Part shown: positions 7,097 through 14,689 of the stretch, one piece after another
How the letters are laid out: each line of letters begins with the position of its first letter
How positions within the stretch are numbered: position 1 is the stretch's first letter
Virus record (IMG/VR): IMGVR_UViG_3300047317_000707
Location: 1 to 25,058 of that record
Source: a virus
DNA: 25,058 nt
Direction: 5' to 3' (one strand)
Notes under the pieces: model-generated
Seen by the model: only the letters and a program-made list of their open reading frames with translations
Told to the model about the DNA's origin: nothing
The model's database searches: none
Position numbers and translations under genes: made by a program

Positions 7097-8201
7097 CTCT
7101 ACTCAACAGCGTAACAAGGCGGCAAATTACGGTCATTTATCCATCCCGCGAGGATTTACGGTCTTCAAGGAAGAGCCCGGTTCCCGCATTTCTATCGATA
7201 TTATGTCTTATGTTGTCACAGACCCCAACCATCCAGATAAGGATGAGACAACGGGTAGTGCTGAAAAGGGTGGTCTTTGGTACCGTCGCCCTTACAAGTT
7301 GCATCGTAATGTTGGTGCTGATAAGTCATCGGTTGTCTGCCCCACAAGTATTGGGAAGAAGTGTCCGATTTGCGAGTATCGGTCAAAACTTCTTTCTGAT
7401 GGTGTGGATTGGAAAGATGATGCAGTAAAGAACGCCCGTCCCAGTTCGCGGTCACTTTATTTGATTATTCCCAAGGATAACAAGAAGTTTGAAGAGAAAC
7501 CGCATCTTTGGGATATATCGGACTTTCTGTTCCAGGCTAAGTTGAATAATGAGATTGAGGAAAACCCTGATGAGCTTGGGGATTTTCCGCATCCTGCTAA
7601 TGGGTTGACGTTAAAGATCCGATTCTCTGAAGAGAAGCTTGGTGGGAACACGTTTGCGGAAACCTCGCGCATTGATTTTGAACAGCGTGGGTATGCTTAC
7701 GATGATGCCACTATTGATGCACTGCCCTCACTTGACGAGGTCGTTACAATTAAGGATTACAAGGAAATCCAAAAGATGTTCCTTGAGGGTGGGGATGATG
7801 ATGAACCAGAGGAAGAGAAACCAGTTATTCAGGTTACTCGTATCTCTGCGCGAACCGCACCCGCGCGAACTACACCAATAAGAACTGTTGTTGTACCTAT
7901 AGAGGAAGAGACCGAAGAGGAACCAGAGGAGGAGCCCGAAGAGCCCGAAGAGGAGACACGTACGCCTTCTGTTTACCGTAGGCCTACACCGGTAGCGAAA
8001 CCTGCAGAAAAGCCCGCAGCAAAGCCTCTAACACGTGGAGCGCCTCCGCCTGCTGCTCGTCCTGCTAAGGTAGCGGCCCCAGCTGAAGCTGGTACTTGTC
8101 CCCACGGATTTGTATTTGGTGAGGAATGCGATAAGCACGATCAGTGCGAAGATTGTCCAGTTTGGACTGATTGCTACAATGCGAGTGGAAAAGCAGCATA
8201 A
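7050..8201 (+). CDS. gp32-like single-stranded DNA-binding protein
   Basis: This 383-residue protein is read from ATG at 7050, ten bases after GGAGG at 7035-7039. The core, about 1-245, resembles T4 gp32. H85, C97, C105 and C108 (spacing H-x11-C-x7-C-x2-C) match the gp32 zinc site, and SLYLIIPKD, WDISDFLFQAKL and ADGLTLKIRF-like strands follow. Residues 248-303 are very acidic (EEETEEEPEEEPEEPEEE), then a Pro/Ala/Lys-rich linker runs to about 345. The end carries a second cysteine cluster, C350, C360, C366, C369 and C375, in CPHGFVFGEEC, CEDCP and DC. The acidic region likely recruits replication and recombination partners, as the gp32 tail does. It does not end in a bacterial SSB-type tip. 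It overlaps recA by TAATG. Confidence 0.85.
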   Translation: MAKSRFTSFKDKIVFNSTQQRNKAANYGHLSIPRGFTVFKEEPGSRISIDIMSYVVTDPNHPDKDETTGSAEKGGLWYRRPYKLHRNVGADKSSVVCPTSIGKKCPICEYRSKLLSDGVDWKDDAVKNARPSSRSLYLIIPKDNKKFEEKPHLWDISDFLFQAKLNNEIEENPDELGDFPHPANGLTLKIRFSEEKLGGNTFAETSRIDFEQRGYAYDDATIDALPSLDEVVTIKDYKEIQKMFLEGGDDDEPEEEKPVIQVTRISARTAPARTTPIRTVVVPIEEETEEEPEEEPEEPEEETRTPSVYRRPTPVAKPAEKPAAKPLTRGAPPPAARPAKVAAPAEAGTCPHGFVFGEECDKHDQCEDCPVWTDCYNASGKAA

Positions 8202-9241
8202 TGACAGCATCACCTGATCTTGCACAACAAGTAGAGGCTAGGTTAAAGAAGCCTCTTGTAAGGCGTTCCCCCTTAGCAGGTACTGAGCACGTTATCTCCA
8301 CAGGATCTACTTTGCTTGATATGGCAATCTCCGGTGGTCGCTTTAAAGAAGGCGGCCTACCGGGTGGGATCCTGGTTGAGATCTTTGGTCCTTCCAGTTG
8401 TGGCAAGACTGTGATGTTGTGTGAACTTGCGGGCGCTGTGCAACGCAAGGGTGGTAGGGTAATGTTTCGTGATCCGGAGGCTAGACTAAATGCGCAGTTC
8501 GCTAAGTTGTTTGGGTTTAAGGTTGAAGATTGCGACTACAAGCAACCTGATACGGTGCCTGAATTATTTGAGCCAGTCAGAAGTTGGAATCCTGAGTCCG
8601 AGAATGGCACGATTAATGGTGTCTTTGCGGACTCGCTTGCAGCGCTATCAACTAAGATGGAAATGGAGGATGCAGATAAATACGGGATGCGTAGAGCAAA
8701 AGAATTTAGTGAAGAATGCCGGAAAACGTGTCGAATCCTGACCCAGCGCAATCTATTGATGGTTTGTTCTAATCAGGTTAGGCAAAATATTGATACAAAC
8801 CCCTTTGCCGAAAAGTATACCAGTCCCGGTGGCGTCTCCATTGGCTTTTATTCAAGTCTGAGGTTGCGTTGTCATACACCAAAAAAGATTGGGATTGAAA
8901 AAGATATTGGCAAGAGTAAGTTTAAGCGGGTTGTAGGTGTTGAAACTTCAGTTGAAGTGTATAAGAGCAGCCTGGATGTTCCATTCCGTACAGCACCATT
9001 GTATATCATGTACGACTTTGGCATAGACGACATCCGCGCTAATTTAATCTACAATAAGTCGATAGTGGGCTCCCAAACGTATAATATTGGTGAAAGAAGG
9101 TTGCATACTGGTCTTGATAAATCTATTAGAATAGTCGAAGAAGAGGGACTTGAACCAGAATTAAAGAAAGAGACTATTCAATTATGGCACGAAGTTGAAG
9201 AGAAGTTTAAGATAAATCGCAAACCAAAGAGGCGAGAGTGA
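8201..9241 (+). CDS. recA: RecA/UvsX-like recombinase
   Basis: This 346-residue protein starts at the ATG overlapping the upstream TAA. STGSTLLDMAISGG at 33-46 is the standard RecA entry. Walker A is GPSSCGKT at 63-70, the catalytic Glu is E93 in RDPEAR, Walker B is VFADSL at 141-146, and NQVR at 191-194 matches the SNQ..N motif before loop 2. TSPGGVSIGFYSSLRLR at 207-223 covers loop 2 and the conserved strand after it. The C-terminal 100 residues are charged and end KPKRRE. It catalyses strand exchange for recombination-dependent replication and repair, working with the gp32-like protein just upstream. It is shorter at the N-terminus than Escherichia coli RecA, as phage forms often are. Confidence 0.92.
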   Translation: MTASPDLAQQVEARLKKPLVRRSPLAGTEHVISTGSTLLDMAISGGRFKEGGLPGGILVEIFGPSSCGKTVMLCELAGAVQRKGGRVMFRDPEARLNAQFAKLFGFKVEDCDYKQPDTVPELFEPVRSWNPESENGTINGVFADSLAALSTKMEMEDADKYGMRRAKEFSEECRKTCRILTQRNLLMVCSNQVRQNIDTNPFAEKYTSPGGVSIGFYSSLRLRCHTPKKIGIEKDIGKSKFKRVVGVETSVEVYKSSLDVPFRTAPLYIMYDFGIDDIRANLIYNKSIVGSQTYNIGERRLHTGLDKSIRIVEEEGLEPELKKETIQLWHEVEEKFKINRKPKRRE

Positions 9242-9414
9242 GTGACCAAGGTAGAACAACCAGATATATTTACGCGGCAGGGTCCCTGGTTGAAGCTGAC
9301 TTAGGGTCCAGATATAATTACTTGTATTTCTTTATTGGAGTTTTGATCGTGGCAGCAATAGGAGGTGGATTGTATGTAGGAACTTACGTAGTGTCTGCGT
9401 GTTTTTCGAAGTGA
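9238..9414 (+). CDS. Second membrane microprotein, 58 aa, coupled to recA
   Basis: A GTG at 9238 overlaps the recA stop (GTGA), with AAGAGG about five bases upstream. The frame stays open to TGA at 9412-9414. The product has a polar N-terminus of about 27 residues (SDQGRTTRYIY...) and then a clear membrane segment, YLYFFIGVLIVAAIGGGLYV, followed by GTYVVSACFSK. The GG-rich centre of the segment could allow helix packing. It is too short to identify. I consider it real because the whole recA to 9426 interval is open in one frame with good start context and ends just before the next ribosome site. Function unknown; possibly membrane tethering of the recombination machinery. Confidence 0.6.
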   Translation: MSDQGRTTRYIYAAGSLVEADLGSRYNYLYFFIGVLIVAAIGGGLYVGTYVVSACFSK

Positions 9415-9425
9415 AGGAGGAATAG

Positions 9426-9857
9426 ATGGAGAAGCGTCGTCTAGATGATCTGTGGGCCTATGACAAGTTCAGTCGTGCAGTAAAGGAAGAGCACGGCCTT
9501 GATCCTAGGAGCCACATTCGTTACCTTGAAGACCGTCGCGGTTGTTGCGTTGTTCTCGTCGTAAAGAAAAGCTCTTATAGCTGGGCTATCGACGAGGGCA
9601 ATTTCAATTGGCTAGTCAACCTGCAGCGTCGCAATCGTGTAGACCAGACTTATGTTGCTCTGGTTGAGGATTGGGATAATGGAGAGATCATCAACTATGA
9701 CACTGCGTTGAATGTTGACAGTCGCCTTCGCAATGTCCCACCCAATAACGGTGATGACGGAGGCACTTATTGGTGGGTGGACGAGAATTTCACCCCCAGC
9801 GGTGGTACCGGTGGTGTGCTGAGTAGGGGTCGCACCCTCACGAAGTCGCCGTTCTAA
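9426..9857 (+). CDS. Hypothetical protein, 143 aa, higher GC than neighbours
   Basis: ATG follows AAGGAGG by five bases, one of the strongest ribosome sites in the window, so high expression is plausible. The protein has an N-terminal helix (KRRLDDLWAYDKFSRAVKEEHGL), a strand-rich middle (CCVVLVVKKSSYSWAIDEGNFNWLVNL) and a Gly/Ser/Thr-rich end (FTPSGGTGGVLSRGRTLTKSPF) that is probably flexible. WWVDENF near 117 is a distinctive aromatic patch. I do not recognise the family. Codons such as CGC, CTC and ACC are visibly commoner than in recA, hinting at separate origin or strong expression selection. Confidence 0.72.
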   Translation: MEKRRLDDLWAYDKFSRAVKEEHGLDPRSHIRYLEDRRGCCVVLVVKKSSYSWAIDEGNFNWLVNLQRRNRVDQTYVALVEDWDNGEIINYDTALNVDSRLRNVPPNNGDDGGTYWWVDENFTPSGGTGGVLSRGRTLTKSPF

Positions 9858-10376
9858 ATGAAGGCAGGTTCCGGTAAAGGTAAAGGGGCAGCTTTCGAGC
9901 GTGAAGTCTCTCGAAGGCTGTCCCTTTGGTTATCGGAGGGTAAGCGAGATGATCTCTTGTGGCGCAGTGCTATGAGTGGTGGTCTCGCTACCTTACAATA
10001 TAGAAAAGACAAGATAAATTTAACACAATCTGGAGATCTGAGTGCGGTAGGGGAAGGTGCGTACGAATTCTGTGAAAAGACCTTTGTTGAATGTAAGCAC
10101 TATCAGGATTTGCAGATAGGCCGTTCCATTGTAAATAAGACAGGTGGGTTGATTACCTTCTGGAAGATAGTGGTTAGGGAGGCTCGTAAGTATGATAAAC
10201 GACCTCTGTTGATTGCAAAGCAGAATAGGTATCCCACTATTGTAGTCACTGATACAAGGCATCCTCGTCTCTGGTTAAACCCTATTGTAACAGTGGACCA
10301 CTGGGAAGTGCCTGCCTTCGTATATAATTTTGACAGTGTTACAAGTGTACGTAGACCGCTTAGGAGAGGTAATTGA
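9858..10376 (+). CDS. PD-(D/E)XK family nuclease, resolvase-like
   Basis: This 172-residue protein opens with a basic stretch, KGKGAAFEREVSRRL, where E14 is the usual helix-1 acid of this nuclease fold. SGDLSAV with D60 and FVECKHYQDL with E78 and K80 complete the D...ExK active site. The order matches Holliday-junction-resolvase-like and other phage endonucleases of about this size. The C-terminal half has strand pairs (RPLLIAKQNR, PTIVVTD) expected around the core. In this neighbourhood, after recA and before the SbcD-like gene, processing of recombination intermediates is the natural role, but a structure-specific or restriction-like activity cannot be excluded. It starts immediately after the previous stop and lacks an obvious ribosome site. 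Confidence 0.78.
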   Translation: MKAGSGKGKGAAFEREVSRRLSLWLSEGKRDDLLWRSAMSGGLATLQYRKDKINLTQSGDLSAVGEGAYEFCEKTFVECKHYQDLQIGRSIVNKTGGLITFWKIVVREARKYDKRPLLIAKQNRYPTIVVTDTRHPRLWLNPIVTVDHWEVPAFVYNFDSVTSVRRPLRRGN

Positions 10377-10581
10377 AATGGATATTAACTTGAAGAATGC
10401 TTATACAAAACTTATCAATAAGCATTATTCAGCGGTTCAAACCGACACGCTTCTAGGTAATTGCGCAGATGATGATAAGTTTCTTAGACTTGAAAGAACT
10501 GCCAAACAATTCTGGGCAGACTATCACGAAGCTGAAAAAGAATTTCTCGCATTGTTGGAAGGAAAGGGTAATTGAAATGGA
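10368..10581 (+). repeat. 15-base direct repeat at two consecutive gene junctions
   Basis: GGTAATTGAAATGGA occurs exactly at 10368-10382 and again at 10567-10581. Each copy contains the end of one gene (last codons Gly-Asn-stop), the spacer and the ATG of the next. The ribosome site lies in the upstream gene's last codons, so both junctions should be read by the same terminate-and-restart mechanism. This entry spans both copies; the sequence between them is the 65-residue gene. Confidence 0.6.
10378..10575 (+). CDS. Small helical hypothetical protein, 65 aa
   Basis: ATG at 10378 follows GAGAGG by about eight bases. The in-frame upstream start would lie deep inside the nuclease gene and is not preferred. 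The product is an all-helix, charged protein with the stretches LKNAYTKLINKHY and RLERTAKQFWADYHEAEKEFLALLEGKG, the second of which could form an amphipathic or coiled-coil helix. No known family is recognised. It belongs to a run of three short genes between the nuclease and the SbcD-like gene. Confidence 0.68.
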   Translation: MDINLKNAYTKLINKHYSAVQTDTLLGNCADDDKFLRLERTAKQFWADYHEAEKEFLALLEGKGN

Positions 10582-10855
10582 CGACGAAAAGAAAGTAATG
10601 ATTCCAGTCATTCAATTTGGTGGGATGCGCCCGCCGCGTATCCGTGGCCCCGGTGAGGAGCTAAGCCGCCGCATGGGTGAAGGCTTTTCAGAGGCAATGG
10701 GTGATGAGGCGATTCGGGCTGACTTGGTGCTGGAAGTATTGGCCGTTTGGGTCACCGCACTGATTAAGGTACATCCGTCATGCCAGGAATATCTGGAAGG
10801 GTTCTTTATGGAGACGCTGGCGAATAGTTTATCCGAAGGTAATTCTATTCAATAG
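10577..10855 (+). CDS. Hypothetical protein, 92 aa
   Basis: ATG at 10577 is set in a copy of the same 15-base junction that starts the preceding gene. The protein has a Pro/Arg-rich opening (IQFGGMRPPRIRGPGEELSRRMGEGFSEAMG) and two helices after it (ADLVLEVLAVWVTALIKVH and CQEYLEGFFMETLANSLSEG). The first of these is fairly hydrophobic but short and interrupted, so I do not call a membrane segment. No catalytic motif or family is recognised. Codons are somewhat GC-richer than in the neighbouring genes. Confidence 0.68.
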   Translation: MDDEKKVMIPVIQFGGMRPPRIRGPGEELSRRMGEGFSEAMGDEAIRADLVLEVLAVWVTALIKVHPSCQEYLEGFFMETLANSLSEGNSIQ

Positions 10856-10864
10856 AGTAGGTGG

Positions 10865-11101
10865 ATGATGACTGATCTAAGTGGATTCACGTTATTTAAG
10901 ACAGGTGGGCGTTGGCAATTGTCAACTCGGCAGGAAGGACGTGATGGTTGGGATGTCCGATTCATAGGTAATGAGCTTGCACAGGATATTTTTGAGAAGA
11001 TCGCTACTGGTGTAGAACTTCCACCGGTTGTACATAGGAAAGTATTAGCATTATCACCGGATCCTATTGTAGCTAAGCCTAAGTTTGTTCGGGGAAACTA
11101 A
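10865..11101 (+). CDS. Hypothetical protein, 78 aa
   Basis: Two adjacent ATG codons, at 10865 and 10868, follow the purine-rich run GAGTAGGTGG. The second gives better spacing, so the protein may be 77 residues. The sequence reads like a small mixed fold: FTLFKTGGRWQLSTRQEG, GWDVRFIGNELAQDIFEKI and a Pro-rich tail ending KPKFVRGN. The end overlaps the next start as TAATG. The pattern of a short strand pair and a DIFEKI helix resembles small phage proteins of unknown role. No function is assigned. Confidence 0.68.
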   Translation: MMTDLSGFTLFKTGGRWQLSTRQEGRDGWDVRFIGNELAQDIFEKIATGVELPPVVHRKVLALSPDPIVAKPKFVRGN

Positions 11102-12072
11102 TGTACCTGCTCTTTACCGACACCCATTGGGATGACAATCCTGTTAATGAATACCGGTGGCAGATCTTTGATAAAATCGAAGAGATTAAGACTCAATACC
11201 CGATTACCCACACGTTTAATCTCGGCGATGCGGTTGATCGTAAGGATAGGTTTACTGGTGCTTTTGTCAATCGTCTGTTTGAGCATCTTAAACAAGTGGC
11301 ACCCATAACAATACTTCGTGGTAATCATGATACCACGCTTCGTCCTCCTAATTATTTTGATTTTATGTCTGAGGAGTTTCTCAGATCCAAGATCAACTAT
11401 GTGGCAAAACCAGTCCCGTTCAATGATGGATTACTATTGTTACCATTCTCTGCAAAGCCAAAAGAAGATTGGAAGGGACTCAATTTTAGGGACTACAAAG
11501 CTGTATTTATGCACGCTACAGTCACCGGTGCTATCATTGAAAACGGGCAAGTAATGGAGAACCGAGGGTTCCCAATGATACCCGGTGATGTAAAGTTTTA
11601 TAGTGGTGACGTCCATGTACCACAAGACGTTCGCAATATTACTTATGTTGGTTGTCCTTACCCTATTAAGTTTGGTGATAGGTTTCCCTGCCGTATATTA
11701 CTTCTTGATGAAGATACTTTTCTCATAATGGAAGAGATCAAACTAACCCCTCCACGTAAGCTCATGGTTGATATTAGGGATATTGAAGGGTTAGAAAAGA
11801 TAAGAGTAAGGCAAGGTGATCAAGTAAAGATACGATTTTCCTGCAATCCTGCTGATATAGATTCCTTTGGACAGACCGAAGCTGCAATCTTGCGGTGGGC
11901 AAAAGAGCGTGGGGTAACGATCGCCGGTACAGAAGTGATCGTAAGCTCCACGTATAATAGGGATGTAGACACCAATCAGACACCTGAAATGATACTTAGG
12001 CGGTTTGCCGAACATGAAGGATTGACTGATGATATGCTTGGGGTTGGATTGATTATGTTGAAGGAGATGTAG
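11101..12072 (+). CDS. SbcD/gp47-like metallophosphoesterase (Mre11 family nuclease)
   Basis: This 323-residue protein carries the calcineurin-like phosphoesterase motifs in order: DTHW with D7 and H9, GDAVDRKD with D43 and D46, RGNHD at 73-77, MHAT with H138, and GDVHVPQ with H172, where most relatives have GHxH. These residues bind two metal ions, normally manganese. The C-terminal 130 residues form the capping and partner-binding part. In T4 and bacteria such a nuclease subunit pairs with an SMC-like ATPase, and the expected partner is encoded at 12903-14687. The complex would process broken or hairpin DNA ends for recombination. GGGGA lies five bases before the ATG. Confidence 0.86.
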   Translation: MYLLFTDTHWDDNPVNEYRWQIFDKIEEIKTQYPITHTFNLGDAVDRKDRFTGAFVNRLFEHLKQVAPITILRGNHDTTLRPPNYFDFMSEEFLRSKINYVAKPVPFNDGLLLLPFSAKPKEDWKGLNFRDYKAVFMHATVTGAIIENGQVMENRGFPMIPGDVKFYSGDVHVPQDVRNITYVGCPYPIKFGDRFPCRILLLDEDTFLIMEEIKLTPPRKLMVDIRDIEGLEKIRVRQGDQVKIRFSCNPADIDSFGQTEAAILRWAKERGVTIAGTEVIVSSTYNRDVDTNQTPEMILRRFAEHEGLTDDMLGVGLIMLKEM

Positions 12073-12306
12073 ATGTTAAAGGGGATCGCTGAAGAAAAGG
12101 ACGGTCGCAAAGTTGTACTGATTGGCCTGTCACGTAAAAATCTAGAAATACTTATGGCTGAAATGTTAGATACTCACATCAGGGTATCTGGCAAGGAAAT
12201 GGGCATCCCCATGGATATACTCATTTTCTCTGGTGAGACCGAAGAAGTAATGTCGCTTATGATGACTCAGAAAAATACCAAGATGTATCTACATTCGGAT
12301 GAGTAA
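12073..12306 (+). CDS. Small conserved phage protein, 77 aa, unknown function
   Basis: ATG at 12073 follows the SbcD stop directly, with AAGGAG six bases upstream. The sequence VVLIGLSRKNLEILMAEMLDTHIRVSGKEMGIPMDILIFSGETEEVMSLMM alternates strands and helices like a small alpha/beta protein. A GLSR-NL...G-E-G--DI-IF pattern is found in small phage proteins of unknown role. No catalytic residues stand out. It is inserted between the two expected SbcCD subunits together with the next two genes. Confidence 0.68.
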   Translation: MLKGIAEEKDGRKVVLIGLSRKNLEILMAEMLDTHIRVSGKEMGIPMDILIFSGETEEVMSLMMTQKNTKMYLHSDE

Positions 12307-12538
12307 GCAACGATGGGGAAATTACGGTATTAGATGGGAAAAGGGCTTCTGGGTAGTTCATATCATCTGGATGTATTATGGTGGTGATCGTCATTGGTGT
12401 TCCAGTAGTCGTATGTTAAAGCGCAGATCCAAATCATTGCCTCGATTGTTAGAGAAGATGTCTAATGCTGAAGCGGTGATGCTGTTTCCTACTGCGGAGA
12501 AATGTAATGTCATCGTTCAAACCGACTCTTTGCATTGA
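12299..12538 (+). CDS. Hypothetical basic, Trp-rich protein, 79 aa
   Basis: The ATG overlaps the previous gene's end by eight bases, and the 3' end overlaps the HAD gene by 32 bases. The product is basic and rich in aromatic residues: QRWGNYGIRWEKGFWVVHIIWMYYGGDRHWCSS near the N-terminus, then MLKRRSKSLPRLLEKM. One cysteine near 34 and one near 69 do not form a clear metal site. No family is recognised. The tight overlaps on both sides argue that it is translated, although it is the weakest gene of this run. Confidence 0.55.
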   Translation: MSKQRWGNYGIRWEKGFWVVHIIWMYYGGDRHWCSSSRMLKRRSKSLPRLLEKMSNAEAVMLFPTAEKCNVIVQTDSLH

Positions 12539-12902
12539 TTTTGATGGTGTGATCCATCATTACTCTAGAGGTTGGCAGGATGGGGCTATCTATGATGATG
12601 CTGTCCCTGGATTCTTTGAATGGTTAAAAATAACGCAGAAGCACTTTCGGATCGTTATCTATTCTTCTCGATCGGATACACCTGAAGGTATTGAATTAAT
12701 GAAAGATTGGCTAACTAAACAATACGCTGTATGGCTTCGTGGAACCGGGAATGTAGGGGTCATTGAGGAGATTGAGTTTTCTAATGTTAAGCCACCCGCT
12801 TGGTTGACTATTGATGATCGAGCAATTCACTTTAAGGGTGATTGGTCTGCACCGGAACTTAGTGTTGATGCTATGCTTAACTTTAAACCATGGAATGGCT
12901 AG
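12507..12902 (+). CDS. HAD-superfamily phosphatase/hydrolase
   Basis: This 131-residue protein shows the HAD motifs in a compact frame: IDFDGVIH with nucleophile D11 and acid/base D13, IYSSRSD with S53, K95 in NVKPP, and LTIDDRA with D103 and D104. There is no large cap domain, so substrates may be sizeable or protein-bound. GGAG lies seven bases before the ATG. Small HAD enzymes of this type occur in many phages and may act on nucleotides or polynucleotide 5' or 3' phosphates; the substrate here is unknown. It sits between the SbcD and SbcC genes, so end-processing is an attractive but unproven role. Confidence 0.78.
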   Translation: MSSFKPTLCIDFDGVIHHYSRGWQDGAIYDDAVPGFFEWLKITQKHFRIVIYSSRSDTPEGIELMKDWLTKQYAVWLRGTGNVGVIEEIEFSNVKPPAWLTIDDRAIHFKGDWSAPELSVDAMLNFKPWNG

Positions 12903-14687
12903 ATGAAACGGGTCGATTTAATACGAGTTGACCTGTCAAACTTTCGTTCCTTTGTGCGGGCTACTAGTATTGAGTTTAGTCCTAGTGCTGGGCTGAAGCT
13001 TATTAGTGGCAGCAATGAAATGGAACCTGCACTGGGGGCAAATGGTGCGGGCAAGTCTACTGTATGGGATGCGGTATGTTGGTGTGTATCTGATAGATCG
13101 ATCAAGGGGCTTAGGACATCTGAGTTAGTTAGTTATGGTAAGGATAAGACTCAAGTAACAACGTATTGGGATATTGAAGGTATAATAGTTAGAGTGGACC
13201 GCACGGGTCCACCCAGTCATGTCTTTATTGATGGTGATCCAGCCACCACAGAAGATGTTGAGCGTCTATTAGGATTGTCTCGGTCTAGATTTCTCAACTC
13301 AGTGATCTTTGGGCAAGCTGTACCCCTGTTTATAGACCTACCCGTACCGGCACGTGGAGACCTGCTGGACGAGGTCTTAGATCTCGAGCTATGGATGCAG
13401 GCCGCAGATAAAGCTAGTGTACAGCACCGGAGCAAGGCTGCAGAGCTGGTGGAACTACAGAATACCATTGCAAGGGTCACTGGCCGCATAGAAGGTCTCC
13501 CAGATGTCGATAGACTAGCTGAAATGGAGGGTAACTGGGAGGATGAAAGAAAGGCTAGAGTACGTCAGTTAAAGACCAGGCTTAAGATTGTACAGGGTGA
13601 ATTGAGAACATTAGGCATTCCAACTGAGGATGTAGTTGTAGATGTTGCAGCTCGAAAGAAGGAGTACGAAGCTCAGCGGTATAGGCTGCACGCATACGAA
13701 AGGGAAAGTGGAAAGCTTAGGGCAAAGTGGGATAGGTTTGTTGAGGAGATGACATTTATTGAAGAGAATAGTGCATGTCCCGTCTGCGGGCAGGATATTG
13801 GGAAGGAGTACGCTGAAATCCATGGTCAACACCTGAAGGAAGGGTGCGAGAAGGCATTTGAAGAGCTTGAGGCCCAGAAATCGCTGATAGAACGTGCTGC
13901 AAATCGACTAAAAGCCTTAGAATCGGCTTGGACGGCCGCCATGCAAGCAGAATCTGCAGCCAAGCAAGCATTTGCAGTGATAAAGGCTAACGTGGTAGCA
14001 AAAACCAGGGAGGTAAAAGGCCTTCAGGAACAGGTAGACCAAGCTAATGCTGAAGTAAATCCCTATACAGAACAGAAGATCAAGGCTTTACATGATAAGG
14101 ATCTTCTTGAAGCTGAATTACTATTTAAGCGAGATGAGGAAAAAGCACAGGTATCCCATCTTGCAAAACTTAACTATTGGCGGCAGGGGTTTAGAAAGGT
14201 TCGCTTGTTCTGTCTTGAAAACGTATTACAAGAGTTAACAGTAGAAACAAGGAATTCTCTGTTAGCATTGGGATTGATTGGTTGGAAGATTGCCTTTAAA
14301 ACAGCAACAGAGACCAAGTCTGGATCAGTAAAGTTAGGTGTGCAGGTGGATGTTCACCCACCAAATGCTACACATGGTAGGTTTAGTAAGTTTGATGTCT
14401 TAAGTGGTGGTGAAGGGCAGCGGGCAAGACTGGCGGGTAGTTTGGGTCTTGCCAGTCTGGTGCAAAGATGGGCAGGAGTCCACTATAACTTTGAAGTGTG
14501 GGATGAACCGACCGCGTGGTTGTCCTCTGAGGGTGTTGAGAATTTGTTGGATTGTTTGTCTTACAGGGCAGATTCACAACAAAAGAGTGTTTGGTTGTGT
14601 GATCATAGAGCATTGATGCATAGTTCCTTTGCAGAGACTTATTCAGTCGTAAAAAATAATTTAGGAAGCCACTGGGAAAGGGTTTAG
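12903..14687 (+). CDS. SbcC/gp46-like SMC-family ATPase
   Basis: This 594-residue protein has the split ABC ATPase of the Rad50/SbcC family. The N-terminal lobe has FRSF at 14-17, Walker A GANGAGKST at 45-53 and a Q-loop FGQ at 136-138. The C-terminal lobe has the signature LSGGEGQR at 500-507, Walker B EVWDEP at 531-536 with D534 and E535, and the switch histidine H568 in LCDHRAL. Between them are two short coiled-coil arms, about 170-285 and 305-430, joined by a zinc hook CPVC at 292-295. The arms are far shorter than in bacterial SbcC and closer to T4 gp46. It should work with the nuclease at 11101-12072 in end resection. Confidence 0.9.
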   Translation: MKRVDLIRVDLSNFRSFVRATSIEFSPSAGLKLISGSNEMEPALGANGAGKSTVWDAVCWCVSDRSIKGLRTSELVSYGKDKTQVTTYWDIEGIIVRVDRTGPPSHVFIDGDPATTEDVERLLGLSRSRFLNSVIFGQAVPLFIDLPVPARGDLLDEVLDLELWMQAADKASVQHRSKAAELVELQNTIARVTGRIEGLPDVDRLAEMEGNWEDERKARVRQLKTRLKIVQGELRTLGIPTEDVVVDVAARKKEYEAQRYRLHAYERESGKLRAKWDRFVEEMTFIEENSACPVCGQDIGKEYAEIHGQHLKEGCEKAFEELEAQKSLIERAANRLKALESAWTAAMQAESAAKQAFAVIKANVVAKTREVKGLQEQVDQANAEVNPYTEQKIKALHDKDLLEAELLFKRDEEKAQVSHLAKLNYWRQGFRKVRLFCLENVLQELTVETRNSLLALGLIGWKIAFKTATETKSGSVKLGVQVDVHPPNATHGRFSKFDVLSGGEGQRARLAGSLGLASLVQRWAGVHYNFEVWDEPTAWLSSEGVENLLDCLSYRADSQQKSVWLCDHRALMHSSFAETYSVVKNNLGSHWERV

Positions 14688-14689
14688 TT

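Noticed and set aside
14427-14458. AGACTGGC ... GCCAGTCT inverted repeat with 16-base loop
   Set aside because: It falls in the SbcC signature-motif coding region and the arm length is not striking given the loop. It is probably coincidental.
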